A stretch of 64,000 nt of DNA from Algoriphagus ratkowskyi (GCF_002150505.1 NZ_MSSV01000004.1:310001-374000); one strand, 5' to 3'; positions 1 through 8,418 are shown, counted from the stretch's first letter. The notes: a model not told the origin generated them from the sequence alone. Program-made: numbers and translations.

Positions 1-1
1 A

Positions 2-133
2 TATCTGGAAGATGCGATAGCCGAAGAGATCCTGAAAGGTGATCTATCGGAAGGAGATGTCATCACTGCAGATTATCACGGTGAAGGCACAGAACTTACC
101 ATTGCTGTGAAAAAGAAAGAAAAAGCTGATTAG
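2..133 (+). CDS. ClpB/ClpC-type AAA+ chaperone, C-terminal fragment
   Basis: The window opens inside a coding region whose last 43 codons are readable up to a TAG at 131-133. The fragment contains the YLED..AEEILKG.. pattern followed by a GDVI strand, which is typical of the D2-small C-terminal domain of Clp/Hsp100 ATPases, the part that mediates hexamer contacts. It ends in a lysine-rich tail (KKKEKAD). Family knowledge: ClpC unfolds substrates for the ClpP protease and ClpB disaggregates proteins with DnaK; both are cytoplasmic. The fragment is too short to decide between them; ClpC is slightly favoured by the LAEEILKG-like stretch. A strong intrinsic terminator follows directly, so this is the last gene of its transcription unit. 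Confidence 0.75.
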   Translation, partial: YLEDAIAEEILKGDLSEGDVITADYHGEGTELTIAVKKKEKAD

Positions 134-160
134 AAGTTAGCTATTGTGAATAGATTGGAG

Positions 161-191
161 GCCCCGAGCGATGAGTTCGGGGCTTTTTTTT
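161..191 (+). terminator. Rho-independent terminator after the Clp gene
   Basis: Perfect 7-bp GC-rich stem GCCCCGA (161-167) / TCGGGGC (177-183), followed by a run of T (184-192). It lies 28 bases after the stop codon of the Clp-type gene. Confidence 0.85.
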
Positions 192-236
192 TAAACCGCA
201 GGGTACGCTGAGTTTTTCGCAGAGAAAGCGCAAAGA
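192..236. repeat. AACCGCAG-type degenerate intergenic repeat
   Basis: The stretch begins AAACCGCAGGGTACGCTGAG and continues with CGCAGAG and GCGCAAAG units. Related sequences are seen at 25050-25083 (CAGCAG...CAGAG...GCAGAGG) and at 45695-45745 (AACCGCAGTGGACGCGGAG). All three lie just downstream of coding regions. Function unknown. Confidence 0.5.
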
Positions 237-247
237 ATTAATTTGAA

Positions 248-562
248 TTATAACAATTTTCCAGCTTCTGCAGAAGCAGGACCATTCATTATTTTTCCAC
301 CATAGTCTATGTCCACATAGACCAATTCGATACTTTGATTGTTTAGGCTCTTCAATAGTTGTGAGTAGATTTTGTCAGTTGATTATTATGGGACCATGCA
401 AATGAAGACGTTATATTTGATCACATGGAAGGACTGAAAGTCCGACTTATCATAACCCAGTTCGCTAAGGTTGGGTCTAATAGTGAACATGCCGAAATCT
501 GAGCTCCGAAGGAGTAAAATAGGTTTTATTCTATTTCCGTATAATGCCGATTCCTCAATGTT
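248..562 (-). pseudogene. Decayed unknown gene with two in-frame stops
   Basis: On the minus strand one reading frame runs 105 codons from 562 down to a TAA at 248-250 and reads like genuine protein, but it carries a double stop TAA TAA at 383-388 and has no convincing start. Before the stops it includes stretches such as IKPILLLRSSDFGMFTIRP and LGYDKSDFQSFHVIKYN; after them it includes IELVYVDIDYGGKIMNG and ends in AEAGKLL. I do not recognise the family. The N-terminal part seems to be missing, since an in-frame stop sits at 563-565. The neighbours (end of a Clp operon, start of an ECF sigma unit) give no hint of function. Alternative: non-coding DNA that happens to be open; the amino-acid composition makes me favour a gene remnant. 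Confidence 0.5.
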
Positions 563-597
563 TTACATTTAATTTTCATAGTCTGTGATTTTTTTAG

Positions 598-620
598 CAA
601 GCTATGCGATTAATAGCTTG
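598..620. other. Inverted repeat upstream of the ECF sigma gene
   Basis: Perfect 8-bp inverted repeat CAAGCTAT (598-605) / ATAGCTTG (613-620) with a 7-base loop, ending 29 bases before the presumed TTG start of the sigma factor. It could be an operator or a hairpin in the 5' leader; there is no T-run, so it is not a terminator. Confidence 0.4.
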
Positions 621-649
621 AAAGAGTTTTATAATATACCAGCGAATCC

Positions 650-1141
650 TTGTCTAAAGAAAATGAATCATTTCTTTCCAGTATTGAGTCCAATAAAGGG
701 ATCATCTACAAGGTGGCAAATTCCTACTGCAAGGATGCTGATGATCGAGCCGATTTAGTTCAAGAAATTATTCTCCAGCTTTGGAAAGCTTTTCCGAGTT
801 TCCAACCAGACTACAAACTGAGCACTTGGATGTATAGGATTGCTCTGAATGTGGCTATTTCTGCTTACCGCAAAGCAAGTAATCGCTGCCAAATTTATCA
901 GCCACTATCTGAAACAGCAATATATCTAGCAGAAGATAAAAGCTTGGCAAATGACAATCGGGACCTTCTCCAAAGTCTCATCAGAGAGCTTAAGGAAGTG
1001 GACAAAGCGTTAATACTTCTTTACCTCGATGGCTATTTATATTCCGAGATAGGCGAAATTCTTGGGATTTCAGAAAGCAACGTGGCAACAAAACTCTCTC
1101 GCATCAAACAACAATTGAAACAGAAAATCACATCTTATTAA
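650..1141 (+). CDS. ECF-type RNA polymerase sigma factor
   Basis: 163 residues, the normal size for an extracytoplasmic-function sigma-70 factor. Region 2 (about residues 12-75) contains the core-binding and -10-recognition helix around DLVQEIILQLW and TWMYRIALNVA. Region 4 (about 105-160) has the helix-turn-helix YSEIGEILGISESNVATKLS at 131-150 that reads the -35 element. The likely start is TTG at 650: the frame is closed by TAA at 632-634 and there is no in-frame ATG before residue 61. It is followed 8 bases later by a membrane protein that is probably its partner, possibly an anti-sigma factor by position. An inverted repeat at 598-620 may be part of its control region. Confidence 0.9.
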   Translation: MSKENESFLSSIESNKGIIYKVANSYCKDADDRADLVQEIILQLWKAFPSFQPDYKLSTWMYRIALNVAISAYRKASNRCQIYQPLSETAIYLAEDKSLANDNRDLLQSLIRELKEVDKALILLYLDGYLYSEIGEILGISESNVATKLSRIKQQLKQKITSY

Positions 1142-1149
1142 CAGAAATC

Positions 1150-1815
1150 ATGCAAGACATACAACTTCAAGAAATATGGAAATCCTACGATCGAAAGCTG
1201 GAAGAACAATTAGTCTTCAATCGAAAAAATGCTTCAGACATTACTAAAATGAAGGTGAAAAGTGAGTTGACATCTATGCGTCCGATCAAAATTTTTACGG
1301 TCTTATTAGGGATACTTTGGATTATTTTTCTGGACGTTTTAGTAATTAACCTATTACCTATAGGCAATCTTTTCTTTCTGATTTCTGCTGGTTTTATTTC
1401 CCTAGTAAACAAAATAGCGGTTGGAATCTACCTTTATCAGTTAATCCTTATTTATGTAGTCAACATAAATCGACCTGTGATGAGTACTCAGAAGAAAATT
1501 GCTGGATTAACAACTTCTACCCTTTGGGTCACACGTATTCTTATGTTGCAACTGCCATTTTGGACTACCTTTTTCCTGAATTCCTCATGGATTGGATCAG
1601 CAAATCCTTTCTTCTGGGGAATCCAAGCCCTGATTACACTTGCTTTTGCAGCAGTATCCATCTGGCTCTTTATAAATATCCGATACGAAAATAGAGACAA
1701 GCCTTGGTTCAAATTCTTATTTGGGAGCTATGAGTGGACTCCGATTATGAAAGCGCAAGAGATGCTAGTTCAGATTAAAGACTATGAAAAGTTAGAACCT
1801 ATAATTACCAATTAA
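1150..1815 (+). CDS. Multi-pass membrane protein paired with the ECF sigma factor
   Basis: 221 residues. A soluble N-terminal segment of about 45 residues, rich in charged helix-forming residues, is followed by about four hydrophobic segments (near 48-68, 74-102, 120-145 and 155-176) and a short charged C-terminus. I recognise no named domain and see no zinc-binding anti-sigma motif (HxxxCxxC). The 8-base spacing after the sigma gene indicates co-transcription. A cytoplasmic N-terminal helix plus membrane segments is the layout of many anti-sigma proteins, so that role is plausible, but it is inferred only from position. Confidence 0.7.
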   Translation: MQDIQLQEIWKSYDRKLEEQLVFNRKNASDITKMKVKSELTSMRPIKIFTVLLGILWIIFLDVLVINLLPIGNLFFLISAGFISLVNKIAVGIYLYQLILIYVVNINRPVMSTQKKIAGLTTSTLWVTRILMLQLPFWTTFFLNSSWIGSANPFFWGIQALITLAFAAVSIWLFINIRYENRDKPWFKFLFGSYEWTPIMKAQEMLVQIKDYEKLEPIITN

Positions 1816-1886
1816 CCTTCGCCCATCTCTATTTTTATTGATATTTCAATTAGTATATTTAAAGAGTTCTTTCTCGAATGAAAGTT

Positions 1887-2351
1887 TTACTTAGAGAAAA
1901 ATAAACGAGTTATAACTATACCGTTATAATCATCATTGCCGGCATCTGACTCGATAGCGGTGGTGACAAAAGTTAAGCTCCATCCTTCTTTTAGCATGCT
2001 ATTAATCTTTGATGTAATCATGGCATCGTTTGAGGCAACGTTTCGAAAACTTACGTCTATTCCATCGTATAGCTCCAGTAACTTTATTTGATCTAATTTC
2101 TCCAGTCTGAGCTTTTCGCGTTCGATTTCTTTGTTTCTACTTTTCGAACCGTCAGTTTTATAAGTTGCATAGGCAACCGAATCCACTACTGTCTCGGAGT
2201 CGATTATCCTTGATTCTCCGCGGTCGTTAGGCATAACTGATTCGATGATAGTAATTATTTTAAATTCTGACTTTTGACTGTTTGTCTGGGCCTGTGCAGT
2301 AGAACATACTAAGGCTATTAGAAATGGAAAAACAAATAGCATTGGTTTCAT
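1887..2351 (-). CDS. Exported protein of unknown function
   Basis: 154 residues with a clear Sec signal peptide (Met-Lys, hydrophobic core, cleavage after TAQA near residue 21). The mature part is polar, lysine- and glutamate-rich in the middle (about 80-105), and ends with the beta-rich stretch WSLTFVTTA...GIVITRLFFSK. No domain recognised. It faces away from the sigma factor pair, convergent with it, with about 70 bases between the ends. Probably a single-gene unit. Confidence 0.7.
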   Translation of the reverse strand: MKPMLFVFPFLIALVCSTAQAQTNSQKSEFKIITIIESVMPNDRGESRIIDSETVVDSVAYATYKTDGSKSRNKEIEREKLRLEKLDQIKLLELYDGIDVSFRNVASNDAMITSKINSMLKEGWSLTFVTTAIESDAGNDDYNGIVITRLFFSK

Positions 2352-2410
2352 TGATTACCTAGATCTTGTGTTTAAGGTGCAACGAATCTCTTAAGTTTAG
2401 GTTTTAGACT

Positions 2411-2698
2411 TTACAGAGTCAATATGAAAAACAGCAATCCTACAGCCAATATCAAAATCATCTTTTTAGCCTTTTCCTTGATTTCAGGATCTAATTTTCG
2501 CTTACGAATTACCAACACCGCCAAGCTCAGGCCCACAAATTGTAAAGCTAGTCCAACGCCATTTAATGGTCCCATGGGAGCTTGTAGCACTTGAAATTGT
2601 GTGTTTAAAAGCGAAAGCATACACAAGACGAAGCCAGTAATTCCAAATAAAAAGGAACGCTGAAGTAAGGTCTTGTCGGAATGGTCAGTCCATTTCAT
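2411..2698 (-). CDS. Small membrane protein, unknown function
   Basis: 95 residues with three predicted membrane segments (about 14-32, 48-66 and 78-95). A basic/acidic hinge RKRKLDPEIKEKAKK at about 64-78 lies between the second and third. No known family recognised. It starts with ATG at 2696-2698 and may be read with the exported protein downstream of it (gap about 60 bases). Confidence 0.65.
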   Translation of the reverse strand: MKWTDHSDKTLLQRSFLFGITGFVLCMLSLLNTQFQVLQAPMGPLNGVGLALQFVGLSLAVLVIRKRKLDPEIKEKAKKMILILAVGLLFFILTL

Positions 2699-2856
2699 TT
2701 TTTCTAAATCTATAATTTGGTCGCAAGTTACAAGTCTTAGGTATTACTGCCTCTGATTTACTTTTAGATAATTGGCATGTTAAAGAATCTCTAAAATTGA
2801 TTCCTAATTCTGCCGAAAAGGTCCATCGGACATCGGTCACTGATTATACAGTCTTT

Positions 2857-4560
2857 TCAATTTATCTTCTTCAGCCTAGCATCAAAATAACTTCCTATCT
2901 CCTCACCACTCATGGCATTCAGCGTCATTTCTTTTGTAAGCCCACCTTTTCTGCCAACCAGTACGCCATATTTCATGTCTGAATATCCCTCCATCGCATG
3001 AGCATCTGGATTGATAGATAGCATCACGCCTTGCGCTATCGCATAGCGAACATGCCTCCAGTCGAGATCCAGTCTCCAGGGATTTGCATTGATTTCTATC
3101 ACTACATTATTTGCCGCACAGGCATCGATGATCGCTTTATGATCGAGCGGATATCCTTGTCTTCGAAGTAACAGTCTACCCGTTGGATGTCCCAAGATAG
3201 TGGTATAAGGATTCTCTATCGCTGTGATCAAGCGAGTTGTCGCTCGCTTAATTTCCATATTCAAAATGGAATGAACGGAGGCGACGATAAAGTCAAAGCT
3301 AGCCAGCACTTCATTTGCGTAATCGAGTTTTCCATCAGAAAGTATATCACTTTCTATTCCTTTAAAAATTCGGAAAGGCGCCATTTCTTGATTCAAGGCA
3401 TCGATTTCCTGGTGTTGTTTTACTATTTGATCTTCCGTCAATCCCCCTGCGTAAAAAGCCGTCTTGCTGTGATCGGAGATTCCTAGGTATTCATAACCTA
3501 ATTCTTTGCAATACTCTGCCATTTGTCTCAGGCTATGCTTACCGTCGCTGTATGTGGAGTGATTGTGTAGAATACCCTTCAGATCATTTTCGCCGAGCAA
3601 TTCGGGGATTTTGTTTTCTTTCGCTAGCTCCACTTCGCCGTAACCTTCTCGCATTTCCGCTGGGATGAATTGGAGCTTATTGATGCTGAAAAACTCTTCC
3701 TCGCTTGAGTAATTCTTTTTTTGGAGCTTTTTGGCAATGCTTTCTTTTTCATCCACCATAGCTTCCATGTGCATGGGAGAAGCAATAAGTGAGAGCTTTT
3801 TCCAAAGGAAGTCCTCTTTGGAGCAAAAGTGAATACTTACGCTTAGATCGATTTCTTTTAGTTTGCCTCTGAGCGTTCTCGGACCTGATTCGAGCATAAT
3901 CCATTCGATGGATTCCATCGCTTTGATGGTAGTTTTAGCAGCTGATAGTTCATCTGAAGCGAGTAGGAACTCAGCTTCGGTGATGATTTCCATCTGCCTA
4001 GAAAAATCTCCCACAATTGCCAGTTCAGCGTCCGGAGCAATTACACGCAAAGTGTCTTCAAATTGCCCAAACATTTCTTCTATATCTGCATAGAGCCACT
4101 TGCCTGAATTGGAGGCAATAAACTCTAGGTTTTGAATGATCGTGTTCTGAGTTTTTTCTCCAAAACCTTTGATTTTGGCGACTTTTCCAGATTGACATGC
4201 CTCCATCAATTCATGGGTGGAAGTAATGCCAAGGCTTTCCCAGAGCGTTTTCACTTTCTTTGGCCCCAAGCCTTTGATCTGCAGAACTTCTAATATTCCC
4301 TCAGGAGTTTTGACAAGTAATTCTTCTAGAAAAGGGAATGTATCGGTCTCTTTCAGCTGCTGGATGGCTTCCACCATACTTTTTCCCACACCTTGAAGAC
4401 TTGCCAGTTCTGATTCGTTCAGCGTCATGATATCCTGATCTTCGCGTTCCAAAGAAATCAGCGCGCTTTGATAGTTGCGAATTTTGAACGGATTTTCGTC
4501 GTGAAGTTCCATCAGCTGAATGCTGAGCTTTATTTTTTTCAGAAGAGTCTTGTGATCCAA
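2857..4560 (-). CDS. polX: PolX-family protein: degenerate X-family polymerase core plus PHP domain
   Basis: 567 residues, the usual bacterial PolX length. Order: N-terminal 8-kDa-like domain (about 1-75, opening with the LMELHDENPFKIRNY helix), helix-hairpin-helix units (QGVGKSM near 56, IKGLGPKKV near 95, IKGFGEKT near 130), a polymerase palm (about 160-320) and a C-terminal PHP phosphoesterase domain (about 328-567) with HNHSTYSDG at 332-340 and GISDHS. Family role: base-excision and end repair, gap filling and 3'-5' exonuclease or AP-site trimming with Mn2+. Odd point: the polymerase signature usually read as GS..R......D.D is here G-D-F-S-R......E195-A-E197, so both first catalytic aspartates are glutamates, while the third (D238 in EIDLSV) is kept. 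The start is TTG at 4558-4560; an in-frame stop lies 24 bases upstream and the N-terminus fits the family. The PHP metal ligands look intact, so nuclease activity is the safest prediction. Confidence 0.9.
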   Translation of the reverse strand: MDHKTLLKKIKLSIQLMELHDENPFKIRNYQSALISLEREDQDIMTLNESELASLQGVGKSMVEAIQQLKETDTFPFLEELLVKTPEGILEVLQIKGLGPKKVKTLWESLGITSTHELMEACQSGKVAKIKGFGEKTQNTIIQNLEFIASNSGKWLYADIEEMFGQFEDTLRVIAPDAELAIVGDFSRQMEIITEAEFLLASDELSAAKTTIKAMESIEWIMLESGPRTLRGKLKEIDLSVSIHFCSKEDFLWKKLSLIASPMHMEAMVDEKESIAKKLQKKNYSSEEEFFSINKLQFIPAEMREGYGEVELAKENKIPELLGENDLKGILHNHSTYSDGKHSLRQMAEYCKELGYEYLGISDHSKTAFYAGGLTEDQIVKQHQEIDALNQEMAPFRIFKGIESDILSDGKLDYANEVLASFDFIVASVHSILNMEIKRATTRLITAIENPYTTILGHPTGRLLLRRQGYPLDHKAIIDACAANNVVIEINANPWRLDLDWRHVRYAIAQGVMLSINPDAHAMEGYSDMKYGVLVGRKGGLTKEMTLNAMSGEEIGSYFDARLKKIN

Positions 4561-4777
4561 AATTTCTGGGGTTGTGTGAGTCTATTCAGACAAATGTCTT
4601 GAAATAATGTTTCAATTTAAGGGGCTATAGCTTAACTTAAAATTGAAAATTGAGTTTTCACGTTTAGCAGTCATGCAATAGGCTGACATTCATTATCCTT
4701 ATTTGGTTTTTGAACAGTAGGAATGTATTTGCGTTATTTGAATTGAATAGATTTTTAACGGTGAACTAATCAAAAGT

Positions 4778-5176
4778 ATGAACTATTGGGTGGTAAAATC
4801 TGAGCCAGAATCCTATTCTTGGGATGATTTCGTAGCGATCAAGGAAGACGTATGGGATGGAGTTAGAAACTATCAGGCTCGCAATTTTCTAAGAGAAATG
4901 CAAATGGGGGATCTGGTCTTTTTCTATCATAGTGGAAAGGAAAAGGCCATTGTAGGAATAGCTGAAGTCAGTCAAGAGAAGTTTCCCGATCCGACAGATG
5001 AAAAGTGGACTGCTGTGAAGTTGCGAGTAAATCGTCCTTTGAAAAACCCTGTTTCTTTGGCAGCAATGAAGGCTGAAGATAGACTTACGGGTTTGCCTAT
5101 GCTGAAACAATCCCGGTTATCTGTGTCGAATGTTGGGAAGGAAGAGTTTGACTTACTCCTCAAGATGGGTTCATGA
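4778..5176 (+). CDS. EVE domain protein (PUA-like, modified-base reader family)
   Basis: 132 residues, all EVE domain. Opening NYWVVKSEPESYSWDDF, then VWDGVRNYQARNFLREM and GDLVFFYHSG are family hallmarks, shared with human THYN1. The fold is close to PUA and YTH domains, and EVE proteins are thought to bind modified nucleobases in DNA or RNA; no substrate can be assigned here. The stop codon overlaps the ATG of a 35-codon ORF (ATGA at 5173-5176), and a secreted protein follows. The gene is divergent from polX (217-base gap). No restriction or defence gene adjoins it, so a housekeeping role is more likely than a defence role. Confidence 0.9.
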   Translation: MNYWVVKSEPESYSWDDFVAIKEDVWDGVRNYQARNFLREMQMGDLVFFYHSGKEKAIVGIAEVSQEKFPDPTDEKWTAVKLRVNRPLKNPVSLAAMKAEDRLTGLPMLKQSRLSVSNVGKEEFDLLLKMGS

Positions 5177-5280
5177 AATCGAGCTTGGAGAAGTTCAAAT
5201 CACAGAAGTTTGATTTTAAATACGAAACTCTCCAGAAACAAGGTCGGGAACAGGAAATCGCCATAAGGAAAAAATTATAA
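5173..5280 (+). CDS. 35-residue micro-ORF, translationally coupled to the EVE gene
   Basis: ATG at 5173 overlaps the EVE stop codon as ATGA, and the frame runs to TAA at 5278-5280, just 4 bases before the next gene's ATG. The peptide begins MKSSLEKFKSQKFDFKYETL and ends in AIRKKL. It is highly charged (about one third Lys/Arg/Glu/Asp), lacks a signal peptide or Gly-Gly leader cleavage site, and fits no family I know. The tight overlap on one side and 4-base spacing on the other argue for a real coupled gene; its small size keeps the confidence low. Confidence 0.45.
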   Translation: MKSSLEKFKSQKFDFKYETLQKQGREQEIAIRKKL

Positions 5281-5284
5281 TCAC

Positions 5285-6907
5285 ATGAAGAAATATATTT
5301 TACTTCTTATACTTTTCACCCTTGGGCAGCAAGTCTTCGCTCAGGTCAGGTTCATCGAGCGCTATGAAGTTGCCTCAGATATGAATGACCCGCTTTTTGA
5401 GATGATTGATTCAGATGTTGGCTTAGTATCGTTTAGAACTTTGCCTGAAAAAGGGCTGAATTTGAGACGTAATTTTCAATATTTTGTGACTGATTCCTCT
5501 CTCAATTCCAAAGAAGGATTGGTAGTGTTTCCTGTCAAAGAAGGGTATGATATGCTGGGATATGATACGGATGGTAAACTTTTGTTTGCTCTTATGACAA
5601 AGGGATTCGCTATGAATGCGCCCAAGTATTTGCTTCAGGTGAATTTGGAGACCAAGCAAGGAAAAGAATTTGTAGTTGATAATGTATTGGATATGGAGTT
5701 GGTGGAATTTTTGGTTCAAGATCAAAAGGCCATGTTCATGGGCACTTCTGAAACTAGGCCTGTACTCCAAATCCATGATTTGGTAACCAAGAGCGTTCAT
5801 ACTCTTCAAGGGATTTATGGAAATGATACCCAAATTTTACAGATCCGAAAAATGCCTGAAACGAAGACACTGGAAGTAGTATTGAGCAGAAAGGGATTGT
5901 ATAGAAGCCGTGATCTGTTCATTAATACCTATGATATGGCAGGCAATCTAATCCGAGAATTGAAAGTAGATGAGTTTGCAGACCCTGGCCAAGAAATAAT
6001 GGACGGGCTTTTAGTTTCTACTGGCGCTTACCAAGAAGCAATGGTTGGAGCTTTCGGTCTAGCACGCCGCAACGACTACCAAGGAATGTATATCATGAAT
6101 ATTAATGAATTCGGAGAATATGATTTCAAACTGTACACGCTTCAGGATTTCCCTAATTTTTATAATTACCTAAACGAGAAAAACAAAGCTAAACGAGATA
6201 GGTATATCCAAAAGGACCTGGATAAAAATAAGGTGCCGGTAATTAATAGTAAATATTCTATCCGTGATGTGCGTCAGACTCCTGATGCATACTACGTTTA
6301 CTTCGATCAATATACAATCTCTAATAGCAGATCTGGATACCAAAATGGGATATATTCGACAGCTGGGGGCTATCGGTATGATCGATGGAGTAGGATGGGA
6401 ACCACCATTATTAATGACCCTTATTTGGCAAATCGATTCCCTATGGCGGGCAGCTATCAGACCGTGCCTGAATACCGATATGTCTCTGCACATTTTGCTA
6501 AAATCGCCAAAACCGGTCAGGTGATTTGGGATAATGCTATTTCCTATGATGAGATGGTAACCAATTACCCTGAGGCCTTTGGGGAAGTGGCTGTGGTGGG
6601 AGATGACCTGTACCACATGTTTGTAGAAGATGAGACAATTAAGTTGAGTTTTTTCAGAAATGGAGAGAGAATCTTCGAAAATCAGGAGTTTGACTTGGGC
6701 TTGGTTAATGATGGTGAGCGGATCCGAGATACCAATCGGGAGAGTTTGCGATTGATCCATTGGTACGATAGATATTACTTACTTTCGGGCACGCAGCGAG
6801 TTCGTTTTATGAATGATAAGGGAGTCGATGAGGTTCGTGAGGTTTACTTTCTATCCAAAATAGCGGTGGATGGGGATTTGTATCGACCAGAAGACCTCCC
6901 GGACTAG
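5285..6907 (+). CDS. Exported protein of unknown function, probably beta-propeller-like
   Basis: 540 residues with a Sec signal peptide (MKKYILLLILFTLGQQVFAQ, cleavage after about residue 20). The mature protein is rich in aromatic beta strands with repeats of the type LLFALMTKGF, YLLQVNLETKQ and RSRDLFINTYDMAGNLI, which resemble blades of a propeller, but I cannot assign a named family. A Tyr/Gly-rich patch (NGIYSTAGGYRYDRWSRMG) lies near 352-370. It follows the micro-ORF by 4 bases and precedes pyrR by 33 bases. Likely periplasmic or surface-located. No catalytic motif seen. Confidence 0.75.
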   Translation: MKKYILLLILFTLGQQVFAQVRFIERYEVASDMNDPLFEMIDSDVGLVSFRTLPEKGLNLRRNFQYFVTDSSLNSKEGLVVFPVKEGYDMLGYDTDGKLLFALMTKGFAMNAPKYLLQVNLETKQGKEFVVDNVLDMELVEFLVQDQKAMFMGTSETRPVLQIHDLVTKSVHTLQGIYGNDTQILQIRKMPETKTLEVVLSRKGLYRSRDLFINTYDMAGNLIRELKVDEFADPGQEIMDGLLVSTGAYQEAMVGAFGLARRNDYQGMYIMNINEFGEYDFKLYTLQDFPNFYNYLNEKNKAKRDRYIQKDLDKNKVPVINSKYSIRDVRQTPDAYYVYFDQYTISNSRSGYQNGIYSTAGGYRYDRWSRMGTTIINDPYLANRFPMAGSYQTVPEYRYVSAHFAKIAKTGQVIWDNAISYDEMVTNYPEAFGEVAVVGDDLYHMFVEDETIKLSFFRNGERIFENQEFDLGLVNDGERIRDTNRESLRLIHWYDRYYLLSGTQRVRFMNDKGVDEVREVYFLSKIAVDGDLYRPEDLPD

Positions 6908-6940
6908 ATTTTATTTTTATATTTACGGCAAATCTACCCC

Positions 6941-7489
6941 ATGCAAAAAAGGCTTGTCTTAGACGAAGAACAGATTGAAATCATCCTCAGGCGTTTCTGT
7001 CACCAACTGATCGAAAATCATGATGATTTTGAGACCACCGTACTTTTGGGTTTACAACCTAGAGGACCCATATTGTTAGATAAAATCGTAAAACTCCTAG
7101 AAGAAATTTCTGGAGTGAAAGTTCCATCAGGATATCTCGATGCTACTTTTCACCGAGATGATTTTCGAAGAAGAGATTTTCCCCTGAAAGCAAATGAAAC
7201 CAAAATCAACTTTCTGATTGAAGGTAAAAAAGTAATCTTGGTTGATGACGTGCTCTACAAAGGCAGGTCGGTTCGGGCAGCTATGGATGCTATGATTGCT
7301 TTTGGCAGACCTCAGAAAGTAGAGCTTATGGTATTGGTAGATCGGAAACTCACTCGGGATTATCCCATTATGCCGGATTATTATGGTATTCGTGTGCATA
7401 CGCTGGAAAGCCAGCATGTGTTAGTGGAATGGGCGGAAAACGGAAGTGAAAAAGACGCAATTTGGATCATAGAGAAAGTTAACCCTTAA
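6941..7489 (+). CDS. pyrR: PyrR-type phosphoribosyltransferase
   Basis: 182 residues, the standard PyrR size. The PRPP-binding motif VILVDDVLYKGRSVRAAM lies at about 98-115, and the early GLQPRGPILLDKI and later VDRKLTRDYPI patterns are typical. PyrR proteins bind UMP and pyr mRNA to attenuate pyrimidine operons in Gram-positives and also have weak uracil phosphoribosyltransferase activity. Here there is only a 33-base upstream gap and no obvious PyrR-dependent attenuator, so a regulatory role in this organism is uncertain. pyrB begins 2 bases after its stop, a two-gene operon. A TATATTTA sequence at 6918-6925 may be the -7 promoter element. Confidence 0.88.
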   Translation: MQKRLVLDEEQIEIILRRFCHQLIENHDDFETTVLLGLQPRGPILLDKIVKLLEEISGVKVPSGYLDATFHRDDFRRRDFPLKANETKINFLIEGKKVILVDDVLYKGRSVRAAMDAMIAFGRPQKVELMVLVDRKLTRDYPIMPDYYGIRVHTLESQHVLVEWAENGSEKDAIWIIEKVNP

Positions 7490-7491
7490 CC

Positions 7492-8418
7492 ATGTCGCAA
7501 CTTAGCACAAAACACCTTCTTGGAATCAAAAACCTCACCGAGACAGATATCCAACTTATCCTTGACACGGCGGCAAATTTCAAAGAAGTGATCAATCGAC
7601 CGATCAAAAAAGTCCCTTCTCTGCGAGACATCACCATTGCCAATGTCTTTTTTGAGAATTCTACCCGGACTAGACTCTCCTTTGAGCTTGCGGAAAAACG
7701 GCTTTCTGCTGACGTAGTTAATTTTTCTTCTTCCAATAGCTCTGTCAAAAAAGGAGAAACGCTTGTGGATACTGTCAATAACATACTCTCCATGAAAGTG
7801 GATATGGTGGTGATGAGACATTCAAGTCCCGGAGCACCACACTTCCTTTCCCGAAATGTAGATGCTAACATAATCAATGCTGGAGATGGAACCCATGAGC
7901 ATCCAACTCAGGCTTTGCTCGATTCTTTTTCTATCAAGGAAAAGCTAGGAGATGTGGCCGGCAAAAAAGTTGCGATCATTGGAGATATTTTACACTCTAG
8001 AGTAGCTCTTTCCAATATTTTTTGTCTGCAAAAGCTTGGCGCAGAAGTGATGGTCTGCGGGCCGATTACCTTGCTTCCAAAATACATTGCTAGCCTAGGA
8101 GTGAAAGTGGAACTGGACGTGAAAAAAGCCCTGCAATGGTGCGATGTCGCAAACGTTCTTAGAATTCAACTCGAAAGACAGCAAATCAAATATTTCCCGA
8201 GCTTGCGCGAATACTCTTTATACTACGGCATCAATAAGAAGCTATTGAGCGAACTGGATAAGGAGATCGTCATTATGCATCCAGGACCTATCAACAGAGG
8301 TGTGGAATTAAGCTCAGACGTAGCTGATTCCGAGCACTCCATCATTCTAGAACAGGTGCAGAATGGAGTCGCCGTTAGGATGGCTGTACTCTATTTGCTT
8401 GCAGGAACAAAAGGGTAA
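7492..8418 (+). CDS. pyrB: Aspartate carbamoyltransferase catalytic subunit
   Basis: 308 residues, full length. Carbamoyl-phosphate loop FENSTRTRLSFE at 54-65 and HEHPTQALLD at 135-144 are the signature motifs, and the C-terminal HPGPINRGVE is present. The enzyme joins carbamoyl phosphate and L-aspartate, the committed step of pyrimidine synthesis, in the cytoplasm. It is co-transcribed with pyrR (2-base gap). No pyrI regulatory subunit is next to it, so it is probably an unregulated trimeric ATCase. Confidence 0.96.
   Translation: MSQLSTKHLLGIKNLTETDIQLILDTAANFKEVINRPIKKVPSLRDITIANVFFENSTRTRLSFELAEKRLSADVVNFSSSNSSVKKGETLVDTVNNILSMKVDMVVMRHSSPGAPHFLSRNVDANIINAGDGTHEHPTQALLDSFSIKEKLGDVAGKKVAIIGDILHSRVALSNIFCLQKLGAEVMVCGPITLLPKYIASLGVKVELDVKKALQWCDVANVLRIQLERQQIKYFPSLREYSLYYGINKKLLSELDKEIVIMHPGPINRGVELSSDVADSEHSIILEQVQNGVAVRMAVLYLLAGTKG

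Noticed and set aside
500..515. GCTCCGAAGGAG palindrome like those at 17066
   Set aside because: It lies within the decayed frame 248-562, where it encodes part of LLLRSSD; a short 12-base match is not enough to call a repeat copy.
4778..6907. EVE gene as part of a defence island
   Set aside because: No restriction, helicase or nuclease genes surround it; the neighbours are housekeeping genes.
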